In this document: positions 55,229-64,000 of the stretch, in pieces
Layout of the letters: every line of letters starts with the position of its first letter
How positions within the stretch are numbered: position 1 is the stretch's first letter
From: Haliclystus octoradiatus
Taxonomy: Eukaryota; Cnidaria; Staurozoa; Stauromedusae; Haliclystidae
Assembly (NCBI GenBank): GCA_916610825.1
Contig: OU744452.1
Location: 188,501 to 252,500 of the forward strand
Length of the DNA stretch: 64,000 nucleotides
Direction of reading: 5' to 3'
Program-made: the position numbers and the translations under genes
The notes under the pieces: generated by a model
The model's database searches: none
The model's input: the letters and a program-made list of their open reading frames with translations, nothing else
What the model was told of the DNA's origin: nothing

Positions 55229-58200
55229 ATGTCTGATTCTAATCCAACAAATCTTCCGATCCCTGAGGAAGATAATCAAAATAATTCAGATACTGCTAGC
55301 CAATCATCAGATTCAAGTCAAGAGACAATAGTATCGGATAGTGATAGTGACATGAAAGTAAGGTTAAGAAGATCTAGAGCAGGCAAGCTGTCTCACCTTA
55401 CAAGAACTATGACACATGCCACAGAATGTCTGCACTCAACCCCCAATTTAAGACTAATTAAATCATATCGCATCAAACTGCAAACAATTTTTGATGAAGT
55501 AAAATTATCAAATGAAGCTGTTATTAATTCAACAACAACTGAAAATGAAATTTCGAACTCTTATGAATGGTTAGCAAATGTAGAATTGCAGTTTGAGACG
55601 ATGATATGTGCTATTGAAGATTATTTAGAATCTAGCACATCGCCCACTGTTCCCTTAAATGTAGAAGAACAGTCAACAAGCACCAGCCCAAAAATAGATC
55701 AAAACTCAAGTACATCCCTCATTAAGAAGGACTCAAATAAAAATCAATCAATAGATGCCTGGATTGATAATATAACTGGCGCAACAATAAAAGAAGAATC
55801 GCGCGAAAATGTTAACGCGCAATGGAGTGACACCTTAGTTTCTTTAACTTTAAAGCTGAAAGATTTTGACGGAAACCCATTCCAGTATCAAGATTTCATA
55901 AACTCATTCAAAAATCAAGTACATGAAAGGCAGTCCCTTTCTGCAGAAACAAAAATGACTCATTTGCTAAACCATTTACAAGGTCCTGCGAAAATGGCAT
56001 GCGAAGGTTTACCACACACCGCTAACGGCTACGAAAAAGCGTTAAAACTCATTAAAGAAACATTCGGAAATAGAGTCATCATTTCGAGAGCATATATTAA
56101 TCGTGTTATTGATGGAAAAATTATTTCAAAAGACCCTAAAGAACTACAAGAGTTCTATTATCAATTGAATGCCTGCTCGTCTGCCCTAGAACAATTAAAT
56201 TACTACGGAGATATTAATTCGTCTATTTCATTGTTTGCAATTGCAAAACGTTTACCTACTCATATGCAATTTAGATGGAAACGCAAAATTGTCGATATAA
56301 GAGCAAAAGAGAAAGAGCCGGATTTAAATCAATTAATTAAGTTTATTAAAAGTGAAATGTTGGCTGCAACAGATGCGGTTTGGGGAAATTTGGGTTCTGA
56401 AAATCAAGCTAAAACATCGAGCAAAAACAATAAAACGATCACAATTAACGCCATTGAATCAAAAAAGTCATCACACAACTTCAATTGTTTCGTTTGCAAA
56501 GAAAAACATACAATTTGGAATTGCCAGTCTTTCAAAGATAAAACAATCGACGAAAAAAGAAAATCAATTGCAGATTTATCACTATGCTTTAACTGCTTTC
56601 GAAAAAATCATCGAGCAAATGAATGCCAATCAAAATTTCGATGCAAAACATGCCATGGTCTACACCACACTTTATTACACAAAGAAAACCCATCTTCATC
56701 TAATCAACAAACACAATCGCGCGAAAATACAAGCACGACAGCTGCTGTGACAAATACTACATCAAATGAAAACAATACGTTTTTACAAGTCTTAAAAATC
56801 AAAGTGCATGGTCCTAAAGGAGAAATTGAAACCTTAGCCCTCTTAGATCCGGGAAGTCAAGCCACCCTAATAGATGAAGAAATAACTACAAATCTAGGAA
56901 TAAAAGGCACACCATTAATGTTAGACATAAAAACAATAGCTGGTCAAAGTGTTACAAAAGCCAGCAAAATATCATTAAGAGTTAGCAGTGAATACAACCA
57001 ATCAAAACATGAAATTAAGGAGGTCTGGTCTGTACCAAATTTAGAGCTACCCAACTGTGCCCTTCCTACTCAAGGTATTATTTCAAGACATAGTCATTTA
57101 CAAGGATTACCTATTAACATAGCTAAAGGTCATCGAGTTAAAGTCTTAATTGGTGCAAATGCTCCAGATTTACTAATGCCCATAGAATGCCGCAAAGGAA
57201 AGCCTTCAGCCCCATATGCAGTTAGAACACCTCTCGGTTGGAGCTTGTTTGGAGGGAAGACTACCAAACAAACAGCGATAATTAATACACTATCTATCAA
57301 AAATGAAAAATATATTGATGACTGTTTGCTTAAAAAGTTTTGGACAACCGAAAGTTTCGGAACAAAATATAATTTTGAGAAACCTATCTCACCAGAAGAT
57401 CGAAAAGCAATTTCAACATTAGAAAAAACGCAATTTATAGATGGAAAGTACGAAATCGGACTACTTTGGAAAAATGACAATCCTGAGCTGCCCAATAACA
57501 AAATCATAGCTGAGGTTCGGGCTGAACAATTAAGAAAACGCTTTATTCGGGACCCTAGTTATTTCGAAATATACGCTAAGGAAATCAATAAATATTTAGC
57601 AGAAGGTCAAGCAGAGAAATTAAACGAACATCAATTAGAAAATGAAAGTAATAATAAAACATGGTACTTACCACATCAAGGAGTTAGAAATCCAAACAAA
57701 CCAGGAAAAGTACGAGTAGTATTCGATGCAGCATCTAGATATAAGGGAACATCTCTAAACGAACAATTAATTACTGGTCCAGATTTGTTAAATTCTCTAC
57801 TTGGGTGTCTCTTAAGATTTCGTCTCAAACAGATTCCAATCATGGCTGACGTCCAGCAAATGTTCCACCAAGTTAAAGTAGCCAAAGAAGATCGAGATGC
57901 TCTTAGGTTCCTGTGGTGGTCAGATGGGGATCTATCAAAACCTCCATCAGTTCATCGAATGAAAGTTCATATATTTGGAGCCACCGACTCACCGTGCTGC
58001 GCACTATATGCGTTAACAAAAGCAGCGACCGATCAAGTAGGCCAGTTTGGAAAAAACATCGAAAACATAGTACGAAATCAGTTCTACATGGATGATTTAT
58101 TAACATCCACAGACAATGCAGAGGAGGCAATCAAAATCGCTACACAAATGAGGCAATTATTCAAAAACAAAGGCTTTGTTCTAACAAAATGGCTTTCGAC

Positions 58201-60637
58201 TTCACAAGAAGTGATGAACTCAATCCCAGAATCCGATCGTAGCTTAAAAAATATCAATCTTGACTTTGAAACACCAGATATCCAAAGAGCCTTAGGGGTA
58301 AAATGGGATATTTCTAATGATGCGTTTGTTTATAAAGTAAATTTAGATTCTCTACAAAAGGCAAATACAAAACGTGGAATTCTGTCCTCCGTCAGCACAA
58401 TGTTCTGTCCAGATGGCGTCTTGGCACCAGTTCTACTCAAACCGAAACTCCTCATCCAACAACTTTGGAAGTCAAAACTCAACTGGGACGATGAACTACC
58501 TACCGAAATCGCCGAAGAATGGGCAACATGGAAAGAATCACTTCTCAATATCGAAAAATTAAAAATTCAAAGATGGCTTGAACCACCTAATCAGCAAGCA
58601 ACATGTCAACTCCATATATTCTGTGACGCCTCTGAAGTTGGTTATGGTGCAGTGGCCTACATACGGTATCAATATGAGAACATCACATCTTGTTCGTTCT
58701 TGGTAGGGAAGTCTCGCTGTGCTCCACTAAAGGAACTTTCAATGCCACGCCTTGAATTACAAGCTGCATTAATGGGTTCTAGGTTATGCAGCATGTTAAA
58801 AAATGAACTACAAATTGAAATAAAGCAGACCTTTCTATGGTCAGATTCTAAAACAACTCTTGCATACATTAAAAATAACAGCAAACGATATCATGTTTTC
58901 ATTTGCAACAGAGTTACAGAGATAAGAGAGATGACATCACCAGAACAATGGTTATATTGTCCAACAACCCTCAATCCAGCTGATGACGCTTCTCGTGGCA
59001 TAGATCCAAAAAACTTAACCAATGATCATCGCTGGATAACAGGCCCATCCTTTCTACTGAACGATCAAACTCAATGGCCTAGTCAACCTTTACTCGATAC
59101 AACAAATTTAGAATACAAACAAAAAACATTTAATAATACTATTGTTAATCCTGATGTTTGTACTTTTAATAATTTTATTTCCAAGTACTCGTCTTGGCAC
59201 AAGTTACGCAGAGTCATGGCAACTTGTCTCTCATTCAAAAGAAGATGTCTTTCTACAAGTCGCAACAATGAACCTATCTCACCCACCTTGGAAGAACTTC
59301 AACAAGCTACAACTGCAATCATCAAATTTGTCCAACATCAAGAATTCTCTGGAGAAATACATCAACTTCAGACAAAATCAACATGTCCCAACAATAGTAA
59401 CATTCTCAATCTGAAGCCGTACTTGGACATTCATGGAGTACTCCGAGTTGGTGGTAGATTAAAACATGCAAAAATTCCAGATGAAGCCAAACATCCAATC
59501 ATCATACCTAGAAGCCATCCACTATCAACATCTATCCTGAATGACGTCCACATCAAAACAGCCCATGGAGGTATAAACGCTATGATAGTAAAAACTAGAA
59601 ACAATTATTGGATTACTAGAATTAGATCATTAGCAAAAACAATTAAAAGTAAATGTATTACTTGCAAAATTCTATCTGCACGACCATCACAACAATTAAT
59701 GTCTGATTTGCCATCATCAAGAGTAACAACAGGTTACCCTTTCGAAAAAACTGGAATTGACTATTTTGGGCCATTCAATATTAAAGTAAAACGGTCCACT
59801 GAAAAACATTGGTGTTGTTTATTTACATGTATGTCAACCAGAGCTATACATTTAGAATCAACTAACTCATTATCAACTGATAGTTTTATCAATGTCCTAA
59901 GAAGATTTGTTGCCCGTAGAGGTAATCCACTTGTAATTCACAGTGACAACGGAACCAACTTTGTTGGAGCTGAACGCGAAATCAGAGAATCAATCTCACA
60001 GTGGAACCAACAACAAATCACATCGCATCTACAACAAAACAACGTCAAATGGAAATTCAACCCGCCATCATCACCGCACATGGGAGGTACATGGGAACGC
60101 CTTGTCGGAAGTGTCAAACGTGCCATGAAAACTATCATCCAACATCACACTTTGAAGACTGAAACCTTTTCAACCATCCTTACAGAAGTAGAATCGATCC
60201 TCAACCAACGACCACTGACGAAGGCATCCGACGACGTTGATGACGCAACACCGCTGACACCAAATCATTTTCTCCTTGTGCGTGCTTGTTCTTCTTTTTC
60301 CCCAGGTATCTTCGCCGATGCTGATGTCCTTCTGAGAAAGTCCTGGAGACGCGCCCAACATCTTGTCAACCTGTTCTGGTCACGCTGGCTTCAAGAATAC
60401 CTACCAACCCTCACCCAACGTACCAAATGGAAGTCCATCAACCAACAATTAAAGAAAGGCGATCTTGTCCTACTACGAGAAGACAATCTGGTGAGAGGAG
60501 AATGGCCATTGGCAATCATTGTTCAGACGTACCCTGGCGAAGATGGTCTTGTCCGATCTGTTCAACTCAAGACAAAAACAAATTCAATTATCACTCGTCC
60601 AATAGCTAAGCTATGCCTATTAGAGGCTCATCAGTGA
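55229..60637 (+). CDS. BEL/Pao Gag-Pol polyprotein, 1802 aa
   Basis: The order is a Gag domain (near 205-370, KDFDGNPFQYQDFINSF), two zinc knuckles (CFVCKEKHTIWNC near 418, CFNCFRKNHRANEC), a retropepsin-like protease with LLDPGSQATLI (near 538) and an RT with FYMDDLLTS (YMDD near 953). RNase H follows (FCDASEVGYGA near 1130), then an integrase with an HHCC-like part and the acidic triad in GIDYFGP (1508), HSDNGTN (1570) and GGTWERL (1622), and the DUF5641-like tail. All stages of copying are encoded in one frame without stops. The start lies 46 bases after the LTR. The protease has Asp-Pro-Gly where Asp-Ser/Thr-Gly is usual. Confidence 0.95.
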   Translation: MSDSNPTNLPIPEEDNQNNSDTASQSSDSSQETIVSDSDSDMKVRLRRSRAGKLSHLTRTMTHATECLHSTPNLRLIKSYRIKLQTIFDEVKLSNEAVINSTTTENEISNSYEWLANVELQFETMICAIEDYLESSTSPTVPLNVEEQSTSTSPKIDQNSSTSLIKKDSNKNQSIDAWIDNITGATIKEESRENVNAQWSDTLVSLTLKLKDFDGNPFQYQDFINSFKNQVHERQSLSAETKMTHLLNHLQGPAKMACEGLPHTANGYEKALKLIKETFGNRVIISRAYINRVIDGKIISKDPKELQEFYYQLNACSSALEQLNYYGDINSSISLFAIAKRLPTHMQFRWKRKIVDIRAKEKEPDLNQLIKFIKSEMLAATDAVWGNLGSENQAKTSSKNNKTITINAIESKKSSHNFNCFVCKEKHTIWNCQSFKDKTIDEKRKSIADLSLCFNCFRKNHRANECQSKFRCKTCHGLHHTLLHKENPSSSNQQTQSRENTSTTAAVTNTTSNENNTFLQVLKIKVHGPKGEIETLALLDPGSQATLIDEEITTNLGIKGTPLMLDIKTIAGQSVTKASKISLRVSSEYNQSKHEIKEVWSVPNLELPNCALPTQGIISRHSHLQGLPINIAKGHRVKVLIGANAPDLLMPIECRKGKPSAPYAVRTPLGWSLFGGKTTKQTAIINTLSIKNEKYIDDCLLKKFWTTESFGTKYNFEKPISPEDRKAISTLEKTQFIDGKYEIGLLWKNDNPELPNNKIIAEVRAEQLRKRFIRDPSYFEIYAKEINKYLAEGQAEKLNEHQLENESNNKTWYLPHQGVRNPNKPGKVRVVFDAASRYKGTSLNEQLITGPDLLNSLLGCLLRFRLKQIPIMADVQQMFHQVKVAKEDRDALRFLWWSDGDLSKPPSVHRMKVHIFGATDSPCCALYALTKAATDQVGQFGKNIENIVRNQFYMDDLLTSTDNAEEAIKIATQMRQLFKNKGFVLTKWLSTSQEVMNSIPESDRSLKNINLDFETPDIQRALGVKWDISNDAFVYKVNLDSLQKANTKRGILSSVSTMFCPDGVLAPVLLKPKLLIQQLWKSKLNWDDELPTEIAEEWATWKESLLNIEKLKIQRWLEPPNQQATCQLHIFCDASEVGYGAVAYIRYQYENITSCSFLVGKSRCAPLKELSMPRLELQAALMGSRLCSMLKNELQIEIKQTFLWSDSKTTLAYIKNNSKRYHVFICNRVTEIREMTSPEQWLYCPTTLNPADDASRGIDPKNLTNDHRWITGPSFLLNDQTQWPSQPLLDTTNLEYKQKTFNNTIVNPDVCTFNNFISKYSSWHKLRRVMATCLSFKRRCLSTSRNNEPISPTLEELQQATTAIIKFVQHQEFSGEIHQLQTKSTCPNNSNILNLKPYLDIHGVLRVGGRLKHAKIPDEAKHPIIIPRSHPLSTSILNDVHIKTAHGGINAMIVKTRNNYWITRIRSLAKTIKSKCITCKILSARPSQQLMSDLPSSRVTTGYPFEKTGIDYFGPFNIKVKRSTEKHWCCLFTCMSTRAIHLESTNSLSTDSFINVLRRFVARRGNPLVIHSDNGTNFVGAEREIRESISQWNQQQITSHLQQNNVKWKFNPPSSPHMGGTWERLVGSVKRAMKTIIQHHTLKTETFSTILTEVESILNQRPLTKASDDVDDATPLTPNHFLLVRACSSFSPGIFADADVLLRKSWRRAQHLVNLFWSRWLQEYLPTLTQRTKWKSINQQLKKGDLVLLREDNLVRGEWPLAIIVQTYPGEDGLVRSVQLKTKTNSIITRPIAKLCLLEAHQ

Positions 60638-60651
60638 CAACTGGCACTCGT

Positions 60652-60667
60652 CGTCACGGGGGGACTA
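60652..60667 (+). other. BEL polypurine tract
   Basis: CACGGGGGGACTA ends at the 3' LTR start. The G-rich run fits the plus-strand primer. Confidence 0.6.
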
Positions 60668-61305
60668 TGTTAGCCTCGTCCTCGTGAAAACATTTTACGA
60701 CTATCAATATCAACCTTTACTATTAAAACCATGCTGTAGTTAAATTTATTATAATCGTTAGTTTAATTTATATTCATAATTTACATTCATATATTGCCAA
60801 CATAGTTAAATAAATTACAACATAAAAATATTAATGCAGTAATATTTACAATAGAACACGTTCTGTATACATGCGTGAAACCCCATCAATATTATACCTC
60901 AGGCATGTAACATTCATATAAATACAGTTCACTTTCAACATATATTCAATTGTTAATACAGAGTTAAGTTACAGTTCAATTCATCATGTTACGTTATGCA
61001 GTCATATATACATACTGCACCATTTATTATGTTTAATAAAATACTCAAAATAGAAGTCATCGGTTGTCATATCTTTGGTTTCATTCATCAAAAGTAATCT
61101 TCAGGAGATTCACACAAACACATCCAAGATAAAGAATTCATCACGAAATTGTCGGTAACAATTATTCATTAATATCATAGACACATAATTCACATAGCAA
61201 TTAGAATCAAGGCATAATCATTTATTACGTGGTATCTGAGCAATATAACCAAATCATTTTATCACATATACAGTCCTCTTCATTCCACAAAAAGCCACCG
61301 TAATA
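60668..61305 (+). repeat. BEL 3' LTR
   Basis: It has the same length and sequence as the 5' LTR, as far as read by eye. It is followed by ATGAG, the second copy of the target site. Confidence 0.93.
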
Positions 61306-61557
61306 ATGAGTATGGGTGATATAGCTACAACTGAACAGGGCATTGAGAAAGGAGAGTCGTTGAAATTTAGAGAATATCGGAAAGATAAGCCAAAGTGGTC
61401 ATCTGGAACAATAGAAAAGTTGCTAGGAACTAGAAATTTTTTAATCAGAGATACTGATGATAAACTCCACATTAGACATAGTGATCAGATCATTAGACAG
61501 AGATCTACTCGTAATGTTAAACCGCCGGATTATCTTGGCTTTACTAATGGTAATTAG
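61306..61557 (+). pseudogene. gypsy1 integrase C-terminal domain
   Basis: It reads KDKPKWSSGTIEKLLGTRNF and LHIRHSDQIIRQRS, the SH3-like end of Gypsy integrases (KWxpGxI...RHxnqL). It ends in TAG at 61557. In phase with the piece before the BEL element once the duplication is discounted. Confidence 0.8.
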
Positions 61558-61679
61558 ATGTGTTATTATGTAGCTAGTTTTAATAGTTCTAATACCGTTT
61601 AAACAACAATTTAATATAGAGTTTAACATTTATTCACAGTTAATCATTATAAGGTTTATTGTATGTAAGAAAGGAGGAA

Positions 61680-61817
61680 TGTAGTGCCACGTGATTAGTC
61701 ACGTGTTTTATGTATATTGTTTGAGGGTTAACATAAAGTTACTTCAGTCGAGGTGTGGCTGAACTATTGATAGTGTGTTCTCTGAGTTATGTAAATCATA
61801 TAGTTGAGGACACTACA
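61680..61817 (+). repeat. gypsy1 3' LTR
   Basis: It is preceded by the purine tract AAGAAAGGAGGAA. It starts TGTAGTG and ends CACTACA, a perfect 7-bp inverted pair. At 138 bp it is short but plausible. The 5' LTR is not found in the window. Confidence 0.7.
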
Positions 61818-62575
61818 GGAACCAGGCGTATTCCTATATTGTAACAATGCTTTGGTCCATTCGTCAACATTTAAACATGATCGAGAAGAATCCCAACAAC
61901 GGCTAATAAGTTTTTTCATTAATTTAATCCCAGCATCGGCTCGGCCAATCGACTGTAGATCATATGGCGATGATGTACTTTTGGTGATGCCCCACTGAGT
62001 TAAAAGTCATTAAATGTTTTGGGCTATAAATTGTGGGCCATTATCACAGCAAAAGGTATTGGGTACTGAGCTCTGACAAAATACAGCTCTTAGCGAGTTT
62101 ATAACGGTATCTGTAGGAGCATTCTTACCAAGGTTGAATATAAATGGCCAACCAGAGTAGGCATCAATAATAACGAGGAAGTGATGGGCAGCATAAGGAA
62201 ATCCATCTCGTATCAATTGACGTAGTGCTTGATACTCACTGTCATAGTTACCATTGTGAAGGACATCACTTACACGGAGGTCTAGTGGAGAGTCGGCATG
62301 AGATATTGCAAATACGGAGTTTATAAATGCTGTAGTTTCTTGTGCACCTGATAAATCGTTCTCATTTAGTGTAGACACAGGTTCCCTTGTAAGAGCGTCT
62401 GCTGAGTGATAATTTTTTCCGGGCACCCAAGTTACTTTAAAATTGTACTGCAGCAACTTCATCCGTAATCTCTGTAACCGAGGATTGGTAATTTCATCTA
62501 ACCTGAAATTGTTCAAAGTAGGCACAAGTGGCTTATGATTCACTTGAACGTCAAATGTGGGTAAGCCCATTAAGA
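61818..62575 (-). pseudogene. gypsy2 RNase H end and integrase core
   Basis: On the minus strand it reads VNHKPLVPTLNN, LQYNFKVTWVPGKNYHSADA (RNase H end), then IIDAYSGWPFIF, FCCDNGPQFIAQN and QWGITKSTSSPYDLQSIGRA (integrase core). The part between RNase H and the core is deleted, and TAA/TGA stops break the core. It stops at YRNTPG where gypsy1 is inserted. Confidence 0.8.
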
Positions 62576-62965
62576 ATGTATGGCATTTAGTACAGGCCCG
62601 GATACAGGATTTTGAATACCCCTGTCAAATGACGTAATCAAATCGCCAAGCCCATATTAGGGGACGAAACCCCCCTACTGCAATGGCTCTGGAAGAGGAA
62701 ATAAATAGTCATTTAACAGTCCCCCGGCACCAGCAACTCCCCTCATCATTTATTTTGTTTAATAAAAAGGGAATATTTTATTGTTTCTATTTCTAAATTT
62801 GATACCGTTACATTAAATTACCAAATCAAGGCAATATTAGCCTGCGTGCAAACTGAAATCTATCTTGGCGAAAGTGTAAATATATGTTATGTACGTTGTT
62901 CAATCAAATTTAAAAGCATAGTGATAAAATATAAATTAAATAGAATATTTAGCTTGTTAAATTAA
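62576..62965. other. Spacer with a G/C-rich repeat trace
   Basis: No gene. CCCATATTAGGGGACGAAACCCCCC near 62630 loosely resembles the repeats at 11.5 and 33.7 kb (written in part only). The remainder is AT-rich. Confidence 0.35.
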
Positions 62966-63202
62966 TCATCCTTGGCCTTGGTGTAGTGGCTAGGGTGTTG
63001 GACCACGGCCCGCAGGGTCTCGGGTTCAATCCCTGTCCGAAGCACTACAGGTTGGCGTCAGGAAGGGCATCCGGCTATTAAACTCACACAAGCTTCGAAA
63101 TACTAACAAATTAACCAACCACCCCGGTGAAAAAAAGCTGTAAGCTTACCCGGTTCGTGGAAAAATGATAAATACAAAAAAAAAAAAAAAAAAAAAAAAA
63201 AT
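62966..63202 (+). mobile_element. tRNA-derived SINE with poly(A) tail
   Basis: The head has an A-box-like TGGTGTAGTGGCTAGGG and the B box GGGTTCAATCCC. A body module with GTCAGGAAGGGCATCCGGC follows, a word I know from tRNA-derived SINEs in several animals. The end is a run of about 24 A. The long clean tail suggests recent insertion. No coding capacity; it would use LINE proteins to move. Confidence 0.85.
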
Positions 63203-64000
63203 CAACAAACAGCACTGATGTTCCTTTTGATCTTTGACTACTAATCGTAGCTAATCGCCGCTGGAATCAGTTCGACGGTTCTCCACAATCCAATAAATCA
63301 AAATCAAAACAAACGTACATGAGATCATTTGAGCAGTGATCATATTCATCTCGTATTGATACAGTAGGCTCATAATCTAGGAAAGAAGCCAACATCTCTT
63401 TCTTAATTAATGATTACCCAGTTTTGAGTTTGCTAAATCTGGATATCAGTTCATAATTAGGCATCCAGAGAAAAAAAAGTGTAGCTTAGTAAACAATTCA
63501 TTGAGCTGCGATAAACTTGTAAAGCAAACCAATAATGTAAATGAATAGCGAGATACCAATTATTTTTGTTTCACAAAGTTAACAGTCGCATTGGTAATTC
63601 CATATTCTCGAGGACATATATATGGGAAAATGACAACTTGAATCGATTTTACGATTTGGCCAAAACTGCAGATAAAATAACGTTCGCCGTCTGACGTCCT
63701 TCTATGATAATCCTCCATCACGTATCAAAGCTCAGATAATAGCTTAAATGTTCGAAAATACTGTATACTAAGTGAGTAAGTGTTCAAAACAGCAGTCATG
63801 GCTCCTTACTGCACGCCAACAAAATAGCCGTGTGTCAAAACAAGTAAGTTTACCGCTCGTTGTTTTTGAATTGCTTTAACGATCATGTGCCCTTGTTCAG
63901 ATTATCTCTCTGTCAAATATGTCCAAGATTGAAGTAGTTTGTCAATTGTTTAAGAACCAATCATATTGCGTAAAGCAAGGACAGGCTTGAGTTTCTTCCA
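63203..64000. other. No recognised feature
   Basis: This is AT-rich DNA with no open frame of note and no match to other repeats in the window. Confidence 0.35.

Larger units (their letters stand above)
54545..61305 (+). mobile_element. BEL/Pao LTR retrotransposon, apparently intact
   Basis: The 638-bp LTRs (54545-55182, 60668-61305) read identical. A 5-bp duplication ATGAG (54540-54544 and 61306-61310) flanks the element. One long gag-pol frame lies between. Identical LTRs are made at insertion, so this is the youngest or one of the youngest insertions in the nest. No envelope gene is present. Confidence 0.95.
35337..61817 (+). mobile_element. Gypsy-type retrotransposon (gypsy1), decayed, split twice
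   Basis: There are three plus-strand pieces: 35337-35773 (RT and start of RNase H), 53282-54544 (RNase H and integrase) and 61306-61817 (integrase tail and 3' LTR). They form one Ty3/Gypsy pol. The first gap is the foldback element with its Polinton; the second is the BEL element. Both gaps close exactly when the insertions and one copy of each target duplication are discounted. Gag, protease, most of RT and the 5' LTR are missing. Inserted in gypsy2. Confidence 0.8.
33893..62575 (-). mobile_element. Gypsy-type retrotransposon (gypsy2), split by a 27 kb nested insertion
   Basis: Two minus-strand pieces carry consecutive parts of one Ty3/Gypsy pol. The piece at 62575-61818 has the end of RNase H and the integrase core, ending at YRNTPG. 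The piece at about 34730-34180 continues with FGRPVQDTLPSHR and the integrase C-terminal domain. A 3' LTR follows at 33893-34039. Everything from about 34731 to 61817 lies between them. The 5' part (LTR, gag, protease, RT) is absent, so gypsy2 was truncated or rearranged. Stops and a deletion inside pol mark it as dead. Confidence 0.7.

Noticed and set aside
56352-56750. Plus-strand frame of 132 codons inside the BEL ORF
   Set aside because: It is an out-of-frame shadow of the zinc-knuckle region.

Overview
The window is AT-rich animal DNA (invertebrate metazoan; I cannot fix the phylum). The evidence is spliced genes with GT-AG introns, a caspase, a Roco-type LRR-Roc-COR protein, and animal-type mobile elements: an APE-type LINE, a Polinton/Maverick, BEL/Pao and Gypsy elements, and tRNA-derived SINEs. 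There is one host gene; most of the rest is mobile or repetitive.

Layout. (1) 1-2455, minus strand: the open 5' part of a LINE (endonuclease plus reverse transcriptase) that carries a 2A-like motif (GDIESNPGP) near its N-terminus and runs off the left edge. (2) 5037-32748, minus strand: an 11-exon gene that I assembled from splice sites. Every exon junction is phase-consistent. It predicts about 1313 residues in the order LRRs, Roc GTPase, COR, a short acidic linker, caspase p20 and caspase p10. The GTPase signature motifs and the caspase Arg/His/Cys/Arg residues are all present. A Roco-caspase fusion is, to my knowledge, not a standard family architecture, and it is the most interesting item here. 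Its introns hold LINE fragments, terminal-inverted-repeat (TIR) elements, a tRNA-like relic, foldback arms, minisatellites and local duplications. Just upstream (33.02-33.64 kb) lies a decayed copy of its first exon, split by a hAT-type MITE.

(3) 33.9-62.6 kb: a nest of transposons. A Gypsy element on the minus strand (gypsy2) is split at about 34.73 and 61.82 kb. Inside it lies a plus-strand Gypsy (gypsy1), decayed and lacking its 5' part. Gypsy1 is split twice: by a 3.3 kb foldback/Mutator-like element with a perfect 9-bp target duplication (CTGAATCAC), and by a BEL/Pao element with identical-looking 638-bp LTRs, a 5-bp duplication and an intact 1802-codon gag-pol frame. The foldback element is in turn split, 3 bp from its right end, by a complete 14.2 kb Polinton with identical 264-bp TIRs and a 6-bp duplication (CGCAGG).

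The Polinton carries an adenain-type protease, a double-jelly-roll major capsid protein, a basic core-like protein, a minor capsid protein, a chromodomain integrase, a packaging ATPase, a four-exon B-family DNA polymerase and several uncharacterised proteins. The polymerase has one frameshift near its C-terminus; the other genes look open. (4) 62.6-64 kb: a tRNA-derived SINE with a long A tail, then unannotated DNA.

All similarity calls come from reading motifs by eye. No search was run.
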